Made by a program: the position numbers and the translations under genes
Source: Acanthaster planci
Taxonomy: Eukaryota; Echinodermata; Asteroidea; Valvatida; Acanthasteridae
Assembly (NCBI RefSeq): GCF_001949145.1
Contig: NW_019091386.1
Span: 1,120,915 to 1,184,914, forward strand
Length of the DNA: 64,000 nucleotides
Direction of reading: 5' to 3'
Shown here: piece by piece, positions 32,801 to 45,400 of the stretch
Layout: each line of letters starts with the position of its first letter
Numbering within the stretch: position 1 is the stretch's first letter
The notes under the pieces: generated by a model
Database searches by the model: none
What the model was told of the DNA's origin: nothing
What the model saw: the letters and a program-made list of their open reading frames with translations, nothing else

Positions 32801-34309
32801 ACACTGTGAGTCCAGGAATCAAATGAATGCTTTTAAGCCATGCATAACTTCTTACAGCACGTAATTCTTACAAAGTTATTTCCTGGTTGTTTGAAGTTCA
32901 GTCTCAGAATTTCACCTCCATGTGAGCAGAGCATTTTATGGCCGTATTGCTTTGTTTGTGCAACTTCCATTCAAAATTGTTTGACACAGAAAAGCAATCA
33001 CCCATTTTCAGTAGACAACAGCTTCGTGACTTTTCTGACAAAAGTGTATCAGATGTCCGTGCATTTCACATGGATGAAACTTGTAAGAAGTCACAGTTAA
33101 ATGCACCTGTACATCTTTTACAAAAGGACACAGACTTTTTAAGAAAAAAAAATTCGTTTCTTCTACTGTGCCTTCTTTCTTCTTCTTTTTTTTTTTACTT
33201 ACGTGTCTTAGGTCTACAGTTTGGGCTCTGATTGCGGAAGCGCTACTGGATCCTGTTTTACCCATGGAAGTGGAGAACGCTGAAGAAAGGGTTGATGTTT
33301 TTCTTGTGAATCTACTTCCGAATTGTTGACTTTAGACAGCTTTCAAAGTTATCAAACAGTTTGTTCGGTGTGTGTTTGTAATGAATGCTGTGAGAGGGAA
33401 AAAAGTTTCTTCACGTTTCAGAGAAAGTCCAGCACCTGCAATATTGAAAAGACATGTAATCAGAAAGCCGACGTACACCATGCCATCCGACTTACAACCA
33501 GGAAGCTTTAACCTCTCACTTGTTCTCATTTCAGGAGGCGAGTCGTGTAGTGTGTGCTGCAAGTGCCATCCACCAGGCGGATCAGTCGCTCCGGAGATGC
33601 GTGGCCGAAGCGGTAACAGCTGCCAAAGGTATGGATCTGAAATAAACCAGTCCTATGACTGGTTGCTTGCTTCATGTCCAATTGGAATGAAGTCATAGAG
33701 CTAATACATTTTTGAACAGTTTGTTTTTTCCTTTCAGATCAATAAATATCCTCAATTATGTCCATTTTATTTGTTTTTCATAACTGTCACTGTACCTCAA
33801 AAGCCTAAAAGACAGAACCTGAAGAAAGGAGACACTGAGAAGAAATTACAGGTTGAGAAGTGGGAGGAAAAGCCCAGAAGAATGTTCTGGGTGAAACCCA
33901 CAAGAGTCGGGTACGGACTGACGACCCAATCAGCCTGGCTGGCATTCGAACTCTGACTGCAGAGGTGGAAGGCGAGGAAAAATCTTCCTCCCAACACGAA
34001 CCTAGCTCCTCCTAGGCATTTCTAAAAAGAGCATGTTTTCAACCCGACTCATCTACCCCACTACTGACACCCCGATTTCTGTGGCGCTTGTGTGTAGAGG
34101 GAGGATCACTCTCCAAGGCCGAGCTAAGGAACCTGGGGTCAAAGCTCAACGACGTACGGCAGACGGTGCTGCAGAAGATCCGCACCCGTGAGATCTGGCC
34201 ACCGCCACTGGTCGCCGCAGCAGTAGATCATCCCGACAACGCAGAGCGGTGCAGTGACTTTTACGCCTTCATCCGGAACTTGTTTCTGAAAGAGCAGCAG
34301 GCCAGTTGA
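29883..34309 (+). CDS. PSTK: L-seryl-tRNA(Sec) kinase
   Basis: Seven exons in phase, 397 residues: 29883-30167, 31173-31316, 31779-31956, 32604-32805, 33212-33290, 33535-33628, 34098-34309. The enzyme phosphorylates Ser-tRNA(Sec) with ATP to give O-phosphoseryl-tRNA(Sec), the substrate of SEPSECS in selenocysteine synthesis. Visible: Walker A loop GLPGAGKT at residues 18-25, LCYDDVIP in the first exon, VLLIDDNMFYRSMRYEYYQLARK (split by this sentence from context; exon 3) as the Walker-B/substrate region, FCQVYLQCNTEVALARN in exon 4, and a C-terminal helical domain (IHQADQSLRRCV; AELRNLGSKLNDVR). It is some 50 residues longer than the human protein, mostly in the middle. Exon 1's donor (AGT then GTACGG) and exon 5's donor (GTTGAT) are weak and could be misplaced; the rest is firm. 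Head to head with ETF1, convergent with AUP1. Confidence 0.93.
32005..32480 (+). mobile_element. AT-rich interspersed element, family E-like (diverged copy)
   Basis: In PSTK intron 3. Begins AGGACTGAGTCAAATATTTTG and ends CGAATATTCGAATATTCACC then GAATTGACTCC, echoing the TTCGAATTGACTC ends of the elements at 27 kb and 48 kb in inverted orientation. The interior is AT-rich and poorly matched, so this is an old or distinct member. Confidence 0.4.
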
Positions 34310-36454
34310 CAACAAGGAACTGTTGAAAAAAAACAAAGCACAAGTGACCTTAGGCCACACTGCCATCTGTTATTCCTGTGTGGATTGCGTGCACAAGTGC
34401 CCCCTCGTGGGTGACAAATGGAAAGGCCAGGCCATCAAACTCCGTCACTGCTTCCAACTTAGTGCACGCACAGGCCTTTTCCAAAATTTCTTGCATGTGC
34501 TCCATGCAACAATCACATTAAAAATTATATCAGGTGTTTCAGCCCAACAAATGTCATCAGCAGGTAAAAGGTAACAGATGGAGCCCATAGTGATCTACCC
34601 AGGTAAAAAACTGTGCGAGAAAACTAGCGATAGTGAATTCCAGACGACTCACAGGAGTATTTTGAGTAGAGTTTTGGAAGAACTCAATTCTTTCAAGACC
34701 TTCAGGAAATCTCACCCCTTCCTATTGAACTGCACGGCAGAGGACAATTTGTCTTTTCTCCGACTTCATCTCTGCCAAGCTTGAATGGGAAAAAATGTCA
34801 ATAAAACAAAAAGGAAGCCCCGTGACCCAATCAACGATGGACACTTGTTCAAGGCCGACCGGAAAAATGCACAATAGCAGTGAAGTTTTCTTCAGTTTCA
34901 TGCATAAATGCAGGTGTTTGCAAAACAGACTTCAGAGACAAAAGAGTCGGCACAAATTAGTTTGGTACAAAATCACATTTTGTACTCCACTGTTTTATTT
35001 AATAACATCAAAGAAATCTGTGTAAACCATTTTGTTCAGTGTTACCTTTTCATGGAGGCAAATTGTTAAATTCCATTTCAATTTACGTAAATGGAACTGA
35101 AGGCTATGGCGAGGAGCTCCACTCCATGTTGATTATTACAGAATGTACGTTTTTTGTGAGCTGCTTTTTTTTCTTGGGGGGCTGCGTATCTACAGGTACG
35201 ATTTACTCGCTTGTTTTTTCCCCGTGCCTTTACAGCTTGAAAATAATCTGGTCGTACTGTGAATGAGGAAACTAATCCAGCGATTAGAAGGCCGTTGGTG
35301 TTGGTGTAGGTCGCGCGTGTATATCTAATGCCTCTTCGACCAATGGGCTGTTTTGACTTGCCAAAATACAAGCACACCTGAAGTCGAAATATGTGTGCGA
35401 CGCGTGTGTAACCATCACAGTACTGCATCTTGGAGTAGTCCGTGAGTTTTCTTGCTCAATATGCTTGATGTGCGTTTTAATTCAATTTTTCCATTGCTTC
35501 CTCGCGCTTTCTCGTTTCAGCCCTACTGCATTCAATTGCACACTCGCCTGACATCTCGCGTTCACCCAGGCCTGGCCCGAGTAACCGACTCATCCGGCAA
35601 GTGTACACTTCGGGAAGTTTTCCCACAATACAAAGTGAAAACACAGCTTAAATCGAAGGTTGCGAAGGGAAGTTGAAACCACTGATCATTCAGAAGAGCA
35701 GTTGAATGTTGGGGCAAGTCAAAGGCAAGAAATACGTGCTTGGATATCTGTTGCTTTCGACCATTTAGTTTCATTTGGCAAATGTAATAAATGTACGATC
35801 TCCCGGCCTTGTCGGAGATAATTTATTACCACATGATGTGCCATGCACGCCTTGACCAATGACGACACCAGGGGTGCGTACAAAGAAAGGAAGCAAATGA
35901 ATGCGATGATGGCTCAAATCAGTAAACTGAGATGCTACTCATATATTAGTTTAATGTTTCCCCTCACATGTATTTCAACTTCCTGTTCTTGAATAGACAT
36001 GAACACGCCCCTTCCTTCCTTTCACTCTACATTTCTTTTCCTCCCACCTACGGCTCTCTTAAGCCCTGCCCACATTTTCACGTCAAGTCCAAATCAACTC
36101 CATAGCATACACCACTGATTACAGAGGCCAATTGTTTTTGTATTCGAAGCAAGTACCTTCGCCGTCCTGCGTAATGTTGCGTAAATACTGAAGCAAATGA
36201 CTGATTTTTTATTTTCAGCTCAAACTCTCTTTTCGTTTCCTCGGTCAATTTATGGTTTTCCAACAAAACTGCTGCTCCTCAGGAGGAGTTACTGTGAAAA
36301 TGGACCAAAAAACTGAGAAATGACAAAAGCACCCAGCAAACTATGGCCTCTTTTCAAGCACTAGTGTTGAGGATGTCAGTGCATCGTCAGAAGGAGTAAA
36401 AAATGTCTTGTAATTGTTATGCGACTGTTAGTTTCGGCACAGTCAGTGGCCTTG
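34310..36454. other. Convergent intergenic region (PSTK / AUP1 3' ends)
   Basis: Holds the 3' UTRs of PSTK (plus) and AUP1 (minus). No coding exon, RNA gene or transposon end was recognised. A pyrimidine-rich block lies around 36000-36060. Confidence 0.5.
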
Positions 36455-39400
36455 TCAGTCCAAAGTAATCCCATGCTTCTCCATGTAGTGCCTGTCAGAA
36501 AAAAAGTACAAAAACAGCTAAAAAATCCTCCGGAAATATTTCATACACAAAATAACACAAGTTGGCAAAACAGAAATGGTTACTTTTAATTACATCAATA
36601 CCAATCAGCATGGGTTTCAAACGTAATGATCCATTGGGCATGCGTTCTCCTCCTTCCCCCCTATTTTATTTTTTCCACCTCTTTTCCCCTTCCAGAAGGA
36701 GACTCGTACCTTCGGGCCTTTTGAAAAAGGGCCTCTTTTCTTTCCTTGTAAGAGAGCTGGCGGGCATTGGAGGATTTCCCAAAGGAGGCAGCAGCAAACT
36801 TCAGCGACTGCGAAACAGAAAAGAAGAGAAAATGGACGGTTCAACACATGTAGGAATTACACGCTCACTCCAGAAACCTGGGGGGAAAAGCTTGAAAAAA
36901 CTCACCCACCCATCAAGGTCTTCCACAAAATGGAGGGAAGCATTATTTCCTATGCTTTCGCGCAGTCACTTCAATGAGGGATCCTGAAGATTACAAACAT
37001 TGGCGAGCGCACAAACAAATGAATATTTGACAAAAGCGAAGGGCCAAATCGACCAAGTTGTGGGTCGGTTGATGAGCGCCCCTCACAGTTGAGACTGTTT
37101 TCCATGCATGCCGCGTCGGAGGCTTGAGGGAAGACTAATGAGTGTAGATCTGGAGTGTGGAGTTGAAACCGATTTGAAAGTGGGCATTATGACGGAGACT
37201 CACACTAGGTGATGGGGTCGAGGGTGGAGAGGCGGATGCTCCTCCCACACCCTCCTGCTCCGTCCTATCTGGGGCTTCGGGCAGCTCTGAGGGGATCTTT
37301 CCTTCCAGGATATTTGTAATGGTGGTGTCGATGCAATTTGTTTTCTCTGCAGCAAAGGAAGAGATGAAAGTCCTTAAATGATCGTTTTGAGGAAGAGAAT
37401 CCCCACTTTACCCACTCCCTGTCCCAGAAACCCACAACCAGGGGCCACTTTCAAAGAGCTGCTTAAGCACAAAAGTTGCTTAAGTGCAAAAACCTTGCTT
37501 AAAAAAACAAAGGTTACCAGCTCAAAATCTATGTGATTGTCATGTTAACCAAACGACAGGTGAACACCATTCCAAAACAATACACATCACATGGAGTTTT
37601 GGCTGGTAACCTGATTGTCAAGCAAGGTTTTTTCACGCTCAAGCAAATTTTGTGCTGAAGCAGCTCTATGAAATTGGCACCCGGACGTGCGCCTGTATGT
37701 GTCTGTGAACTGACTGAAACATCTGTGCTGGTCAACCGCGCTGCCCTGCGCTAACACGCCGCCTGTCATCAGTGCAACGCACGGCTGGCAGCTGGATCAG
37801 AACCCCTGGCCCTCTGATTACGAGTCACCGAGCCCAATTACTGAGCCACACCCCCTAAGATTTCACCCCCTTGGCACCCTAACGTATCAGCGTACCCAAG
37901 TCTCTCCTGACAGCTGCCTCTGAGACGTATGGCAGGACTTCCTTCACCTGTTGCACCATCTGCCTCAGCTGTCTCTCGTTGTCGTCACTGTGGGCTGTAG
38001 CCCCGCCCGCTGGGGTTCGCGGCTCGGTGGGGGTGGGCAGAGCTGCCTGGGGTTGGGGGGTGGCGGGGACCGGGGATGGGGTGGTCTGTTGAGCGGCCAC
38101 TTGAGGTGTCGAGGCTGGACAACATTGGGTTAGAAAAACACTTCATGGTAATGCCCAAGAACTTAATATGTCTCTGTTTGAATCTTCCATAAATCTGTGT
38201 CCTTGATCAGTCGTGACAACGGACAAATGAGCCCAACCTTCAGGTTGGTAGATGAAGGACCGCTTGATGTACTCTGCCTTGTCCGCACTCGTGAACGGGG
38301 TGACCTTGGTGTCGAGCTCCTGGGCCATTATGCCCTGGACGCGTCTGGAGTAATTCTCAACAGTCTCCGATTCCTCTTGTCGTTGTGAGGGCAGTAGCCT
38401 GGACAAGAAAAAAAGGCATAAATATTCGGTTTCAGGAACTAAGTCCAACTTCTCAATCACTTGTTGATATCACTGTATCCAGTTGGCTAAGGAAAGGGGT
38501 TTGGGGCTGTAGATAAGGGACCGGGGCAACAGATTTGGGTCAACAGTTGAAGGCACGGGGGCGAGGAAGAGTAAGGGTCAGAGGCTGGGGTCAAGGGAGA
38601 GAGGTGACACCAGATGGCTGAAGGCCAGGGGTGAATTGTAAAAAGGTGAGGTAAGGGTGGTGGGACAAGCAAGCAAGCTAGGGGCATCGGAGGGCTAAAA
38701 GCCCCTGGCATGAATTCTGCACGCTGACCACCAGCAGGGTGCCCGGAGTCAATGACCAACCTGACGTGGAAGTGCGTGAAGGGGACAAACAAGAACCAGA
38801 AGATGTCCTTCCACAGGCTGCTGCCGATGGTCTCCACGTTGACACCGAGGAGGGGTCGCCGGACCTTCAGGACGACAGGCTGGACCGCCTCGCCAAGATC
38901 GAACGGCCAAGTACTGAAAGAATTCAGCAAAATTAGTTCGGGAGGAAGTTTTAAATTGTGAGGTATATTTTTCTTGAATTTCATTTTCTATTCCCAGGCA
39001 TCACGTTATTGGCACTGTTTGCGGAGCTTTCAGAACTTAATTCTCACAAACCCTTTGGAAGATACTTAATTCTCACAAACTCTTTGGAAGACACTCTGAG
39101 TATCTTCCAAAGGGTTTGTGAGAATTAACTTCTGAAAGCCAACTTCAGTGAGATTTGAACCCACAACAACCTTTTTACAAGTGTAGATGCCTTAGCACTT
39201 CACTGCTGAGCTTGTTCAAGTCTCCTGACAATATCCATAAGAACTGGAACAATGGGAAATATACAGTTCCAATCCAATACGACCAATTTTCTTTCTTGAA
39301 TGAAACTTAAATCAGATTCTTTCTCCGCATTTGACATTTTTTTCCTTTTTATCTTGTTCAGTCCACAATTTTAAGAAGGCTGGGCTAGTCAAATGTGAGT

Positions 39401-42400
39401 GATGTTTCTTCAAAGAAAGCTCTACGCTACAAGATATGTACAAGGGGTGTTGGTTTATACCTAGACCGCCCCGATAACACCTCACACTTAATGTCATGTG
39501 CAAAAGCAGCAGACTGGCCACTGATTCGTCCAATCTCATCTGCCTGGCAGTTGTGCTGTGTGCAGTGAGTTTAGAAAGAGGGCGGTACCATAACGTACTC
39601 ACCCTAGCTCTGATTGGTTCGTTCATTTCTACACACAAGAAATCAATCATCATCGGGGGGGGGGGTCATCCGGGTACTAACGAGAGTACCGTACCTAAAT
39701 TTCAGCAGACCGGTCTTTCCATTGGTCATGGCGCCTTCCGGTAGTGAGGTGATCGGTAGGGTGTTGCGGGCACAGTGAGCCTTGAGGTTCAGCAGGAGTG
39801 TCCGTCGGCCCTCCCTGGCTCCCATCTCTGTGTAGCCCAGTGCCCAGGTCATGAAGGCTGGTAAGCTCCACACGTTGGGCTACAAAGAGAGGGGAAAAAA
39901 GGTGGCAAAGCTCAGTAGTTCCGGGAACATACCCTCGTCATTGCAATGATTTTTGTGTGGACCAAAACACTGCAAGGACAGCAGCGAGTCCCAATGACTC
40001 GGTCAGTCCTAATTTGCCTAACAAGAGAAAAATTTGCCCCATAAAGTGGTGAAGGCATATCCGACAGAAGTGTTTCCATGGCTGTGGGGAAAACACTGTA
40101 TATGTGATGAAACACCAAGCAAATGTCAGATTTTCTAAACTGCCATTTTGTCACTACAGGTTAATGCACCCAAAAAGTCCGACTCACAACAATGGATGGA
40201 ACGACCAGTCCTATCGTCACGTGATCAAACACCGAGACGTGATTGGCCACGATGACCTTGGCTGCCTTGTCCCTCTGCTCGAGACCTTCGTGGGAGACGA
40301 CAAGGCCCAGAAGTAGGCACATCACTCGCAGAATGACCCTGTAGGACAAACAATACCAGGAGGTTTAAAGAAACTGTTAAGCTTAGTTTCCGCATCGATG
40401 TAAAGAGTTGCACATAGCATCCCTGAACGGCCCCGACAATACTTTTCATCCCAACAGAAACCAAGATGAAAACTGTCGGCGAAATTTAGATCATGCTCAA
40501 CTTTGCCAACTGTCTACATCAAGTCAACAGCCAGGCCCGTGCCACCACACACTCTGGCGTGATGGACCCACGATGAACGTGCCTCTTGCTTGAGTACATG
40601 TGTCCTACGTATTGTGCCCGTTTTCTCCTTGTGACCAAAAAATGAAAACGTAGTTGTCCATAATACAGCTCCTCACAAGTGAAACATAGCAAAGTGATGC
40701 ACCAGTTTCATAGCAGGCTAGGCTTCAATCAATAATTTCTGAGTGATTTCACACTCCTATTGATTCCGAACCTTACTAGATTGTTGAACAACATACTCAA
40801 AGACCGACTGGGGTTTTTCTTATATAACAATCCAGTTTGCATGTATGAGGGAGAGGGCGCAATATTAATGTCTTGTCGATCACCATTAATTTATTCTATG
40901 TCGCGTATGTAAAATGTATTACTTGTTTTATCAATGTTGGTTTTACTTATGTTTATAACGATGGGCATTTTATAGGTTTTTAGTTTCTCTGTGGAATGGA
41001 ATTGCAATTTTTTATGTGATGTCTTTTTAGCCTTTGCAAATTCTAATACTGATTTTCTTTTTGATTTGTACCCAGTACGTTGGATGTAACCACTTCACAA
41101 TTCAACCTGCGGGTTGCAAGAAAGTGGAAATAATAATGATAATAATAATTTCACACGTAAAGTTTCAGACTTTCGGGTACAACTTCGTACAATTTTGTGG
41201 AATGACGCCTGCCACCATCTCGTCTGTGACTGTCTACATCATGGCATCCTGCATGCTGTCAGCCTTTGTGACACCCATACGAAAGCCGATAAACTGCGGC
41301 CTACGCATACATGTAGGTTGTGTACATTGCAAAATAGCAAATGGAGGCAAGTTCCCCCCTCCCCATCACCACCGCCAATTTCTGCCAATACTTTTCGACT
41401 GCACGTTTTCATAACTGTAGATGTGTTTCTGATAATGGCTGCTAATTTTTCCTCATCAGTTGAGGATTGATTTTTTTCCCCAGTGCCCATAGTGAACAGT
41501 TATTGAGCACCATCCGCACGGCTCATAACAGCAGGACTCTTGGGGGGGAGGACTTGAAAAATATATGTACAGAAACAGGCACTGGAATCGTACTTTTTCT
41601 CTTCGTTTTGATTTCTGAGTGAACAAGTGCTGCACGCATAAAGGTTTGAAAACCTAGGGTGGTTCATTTTGTGGCGGGTGTATCAATAAGCAACTGTGGC
41701 AAAATTACGGTAAGTCTCCTTTTTCCCCCACAAGTTTACATAGATATTTCCAAGAGAAAATTTACAAGACTAATTTCAAAGTCGCGCACTAGCACTTCAA
41801 TCCCGCTGTACTCCGTAACTCGATGTTTATAGGCACGGTCAACATTTTACCAGCACTGCAAACAAGGTAAAATATTCTGGCAGCCAAGCTTTAAAAAGAC
41901 ATCAAACCAGTAAATAATTTCCCAGGAAAACAAACTTTAATTTTTTTTTTTTTTTAATTCCAGAATCAGTCAGACAAGCCTCGTGACCCCAAAAAATTTG
42001 TGGGCAAAAGGTCTGTGGTATCAATACAGACTGACGGCGAATACTTCGGGCGAATATGCCAGAGAAGCAAATTTGACGTCACAATAAATCTGCATCTAAA
42101 TTTTGCTCGCATTGAAGTGTGTTCAAATTTGGCAAATTCGTAACGCAAATATTTGATTTGAACGTCACAAATAGCACGTAAATTTGCAGGTTTTGCTTTC
42201 ACGCGAAGCATGAACCGGCCAAAAAGAAAGCCCCTACCAATTGCATCATACCTACGTAACGGGTACATGTACTGGTCCATGTAGATGTATGTCAAAAGCT
42301 ACTCAAATAAACTCCGACAGAGACGCCCCTTTTGTTATTGTTCTCCTCCCCCCCCCACGACCAATGGCAAGAGTTGTGATTCAACCTGTGACGGACAAGA

Positions 42401-45400
42401 AGCCAAATTGGCTGCAATTCTATGGCATTTGTTCTGCACCATGCACCCATTCCATTGCACCACTTAATTTTAGCACAGAAGGTTGCTCAAGTAGCCCTGT
42501 GATCAATACAAGATATCACCTTCTTTACGCTTCGCTTGCTGTCAATTCAGCGGTTGACTGGTTATATTGCCACTGCTCAACTCACTGACTTATTTCTGCA
42601 TTGTAGCCACTAACCTTTTTTCATCATTTGGCCGCAAGGCTACCTATGCTGTTTCAAGATAAAAAATATGTGTGGCGATCAACGCTGCTCACCGCGAGCG
42701 CCAAGATGCTCGGCAGTGCCACCAGAAAGATGATAAATCACCAACGGCTGCCAAACGATTTTCAAAGTGCAGGGGGCCGGGAACAGACTAGTTGTGATAC
42801 CATCTGGAGTGAGCATGTTGAGTCAAAAAAGTGGGGAGCCGCTCAGCCCTACAGGTAATTTGCCTAAGAATAAAAACTGCCCCATAGCGTCATGAGGTCC
42901 TGTCTACTCCCACCCACGCTTACCTACATGCATTTATATCCTTGTGGAATATTTCCTTTGTTTCTCATGTACTGAAAAAAATCTGTGCACCTGAGTAGAG
43001 TTTTCAAATTGCTCTCATCCGAATGAGAATCACCTACCAGTACCTGTGCTAAAATTTCAACTGAATGTCCCTTAATTAAAGTACTCCAATTTGCGATGGA
43101 TAAGTACATCAGGCATGCAACTTGGGCTTTGAAAAGAAACAAGGAAATGTCCATCTTTATAAGACAGTGTTTCAATTTTCAATGGCATGAGTGTGAAGTG
43201 AAAACCAAAGATTGTATGGATCTTTGAAGAAGATGGATAACTCTGCCCAAAAGGTGTCATTACCATGGGCGCCCTGAACACGCGCGTCTGGGTGCACCCA
43301 AAATTGTTGAGAAATAAGAGGCTACGGTATTGATATATTGTAAAAATACTCCGCAAGTGGTCACTGCAAATCAGTACATTTGTGGTGTTTTTCTGAACAT
43401 GTACATGACTCAAAAAAAGTTAAGGACCACTTTTTATTGTGTCCATACTTTTTGTATACAAGATATTTTATTGCTGAAAATGTGCATTTGACGTTTTGAA
43501 AAACTATTTTAAGTTTTTATTCCAATGAGAACACGATCTAGACAAACAAAGAATGAAAGAACTAGACCCCACTCATTGTTTGGAAAAAAATTACAAGTTA
43601 AGAAAAAAGTGGTCCTTAACTTTTTTTTAGTAGTATATATCCCAGTTTAGCTGCTACATCTTGCCTTTTTTCTCAAGTCGAAATTTTCGGCCCAAAACAG
43701 TACTGCCATTATTAAGTGATTGTACTACGCATGATCAATAGTCTAATTGGCCTCTTTATTATTTTCTTTTCGTTTCACCTGCTTATTGATTCCCTGGCAT
43801 TCAACCTTCCCCGCCCACCCCCGGGGAACTTTGACCGTAGTTTTCAATTAGTGGGACCTTCTTTCACCTTGCCTTTAGGGTTTATTAAAAGTCTCGTTAT
43901 CTTCATCAGATGCTGTACCAGCCAACATTCTGTGAGGCAGGCCATCTTCTGGCCATTCTTTGTCCCTTTGTTGTCCAACGACAAATGCCATCAGGCCTCG
44001 TCCATAGTCGCGCTTCACCCTCAGCTGGTCAATTATTGACCAGCACCTCTACAACCATCCATTGTCCACCACTGCCTTATAAAACTGGAACAGTACTCAA
44101 CAATTGCAACAATTCAAAACAGTCATATTTACCAATACCACTGGAGATAAGATTAGGGCATGGAGAGTCTGCCTTTCAACATGGCAAGAATGCGACTCTT
44201 CCTCGTGCCTTCGTACACGGGCACGAGCCGATTACTTCCAGTTCTGCTGTTTGTGGCATCCCTGATAGCACGTGTGAGGCTGGACGCATGCCGCACTCGA
44301 GACTCGAAGTACCATGTTGGAAGTTATGCCTTGAGAGGGCATGTGTTCACAGAGAAAACTGCAAGTTCCTCTCTCAGATGTGCCGCACACTGCCTGGCCC
44401 ACCAAGCCTGTGTGTCATTCAACTATCTCCAAGGTGAGGGCTTGTGCCAACTGCACAATGCTACTCACCACGACTCTGACCTTGACGAAGTCATCAACCA
44501 GGCTGGAGGTGCCTACTATGATTCCAGTTAAAGTCCATCAACGGTTACCAATGCTGGTTACAGCCCAACAACGGCCAACAATACTGGTTACCGGTCCTCC
44601 TCTATCTCCAACTCTCTCCTTGCCAACTACATGTACCGTAGCTGGTAACTATCAGAGCACTATCTCCAACGTATGCTGTACCCAGACAGCCTGAGTGGTG
44701 GCCAACAAGCCTACTGCACTCAGACTGATGATGCAAGGGTGGAGTGTCTTTCAAGACGGCATGGAGGACGTCTATCGCGACTGGGACAGGTACCGGGCTG
44801 GCTTTTGCACTAAAAGTCATCATTTTACCCTGGTGATGAAGCTATAACTTTCTTGTTTTGAGGAACCGTGTACATTTACATATAATGGGATTCTTTATGA
44901 CTTCAATACATGTACATGAAGCACATCAGTAATTAAAGGGTGCAGGGTCAACAGTTTAGATTTATGCTAATGACAATTTCCACGTTCATAAGCCAAAGCA
45001 CAATGTCATTCAAGGCAGAACAGGAGTGATTCCATAGCTTTGTGTGCAATATAATGTACCACCCTTTTCTTGAGGCAGGTTCCACTTCATACTTGGTTTT
45101 CGCATTAAAAAGCTTGTTTGAACAAAAGCAGTGGCCAATATTGCTACAAAAGAGTGTTGGTGAGTGCTTTTGAAGGATTGGTTTTGTACTGTTCTTACGT
45201 TCCTTTGACAAGGAGTGTCTTTTACCGGTATAGGTATGATAACATCAAAAGAGCGCCCTCGTGCATACGTTGATGACAGTATTTTCTAGGAAGTGAAAGC
45301 TACCAACTTCTTTTCATTTCCAATGAAAACAAGTATCTAGATCTTGTTGGCGTTGTTGTACAAGAAACACACATTAATGCGCAAAAAACAAAATGAGCTG

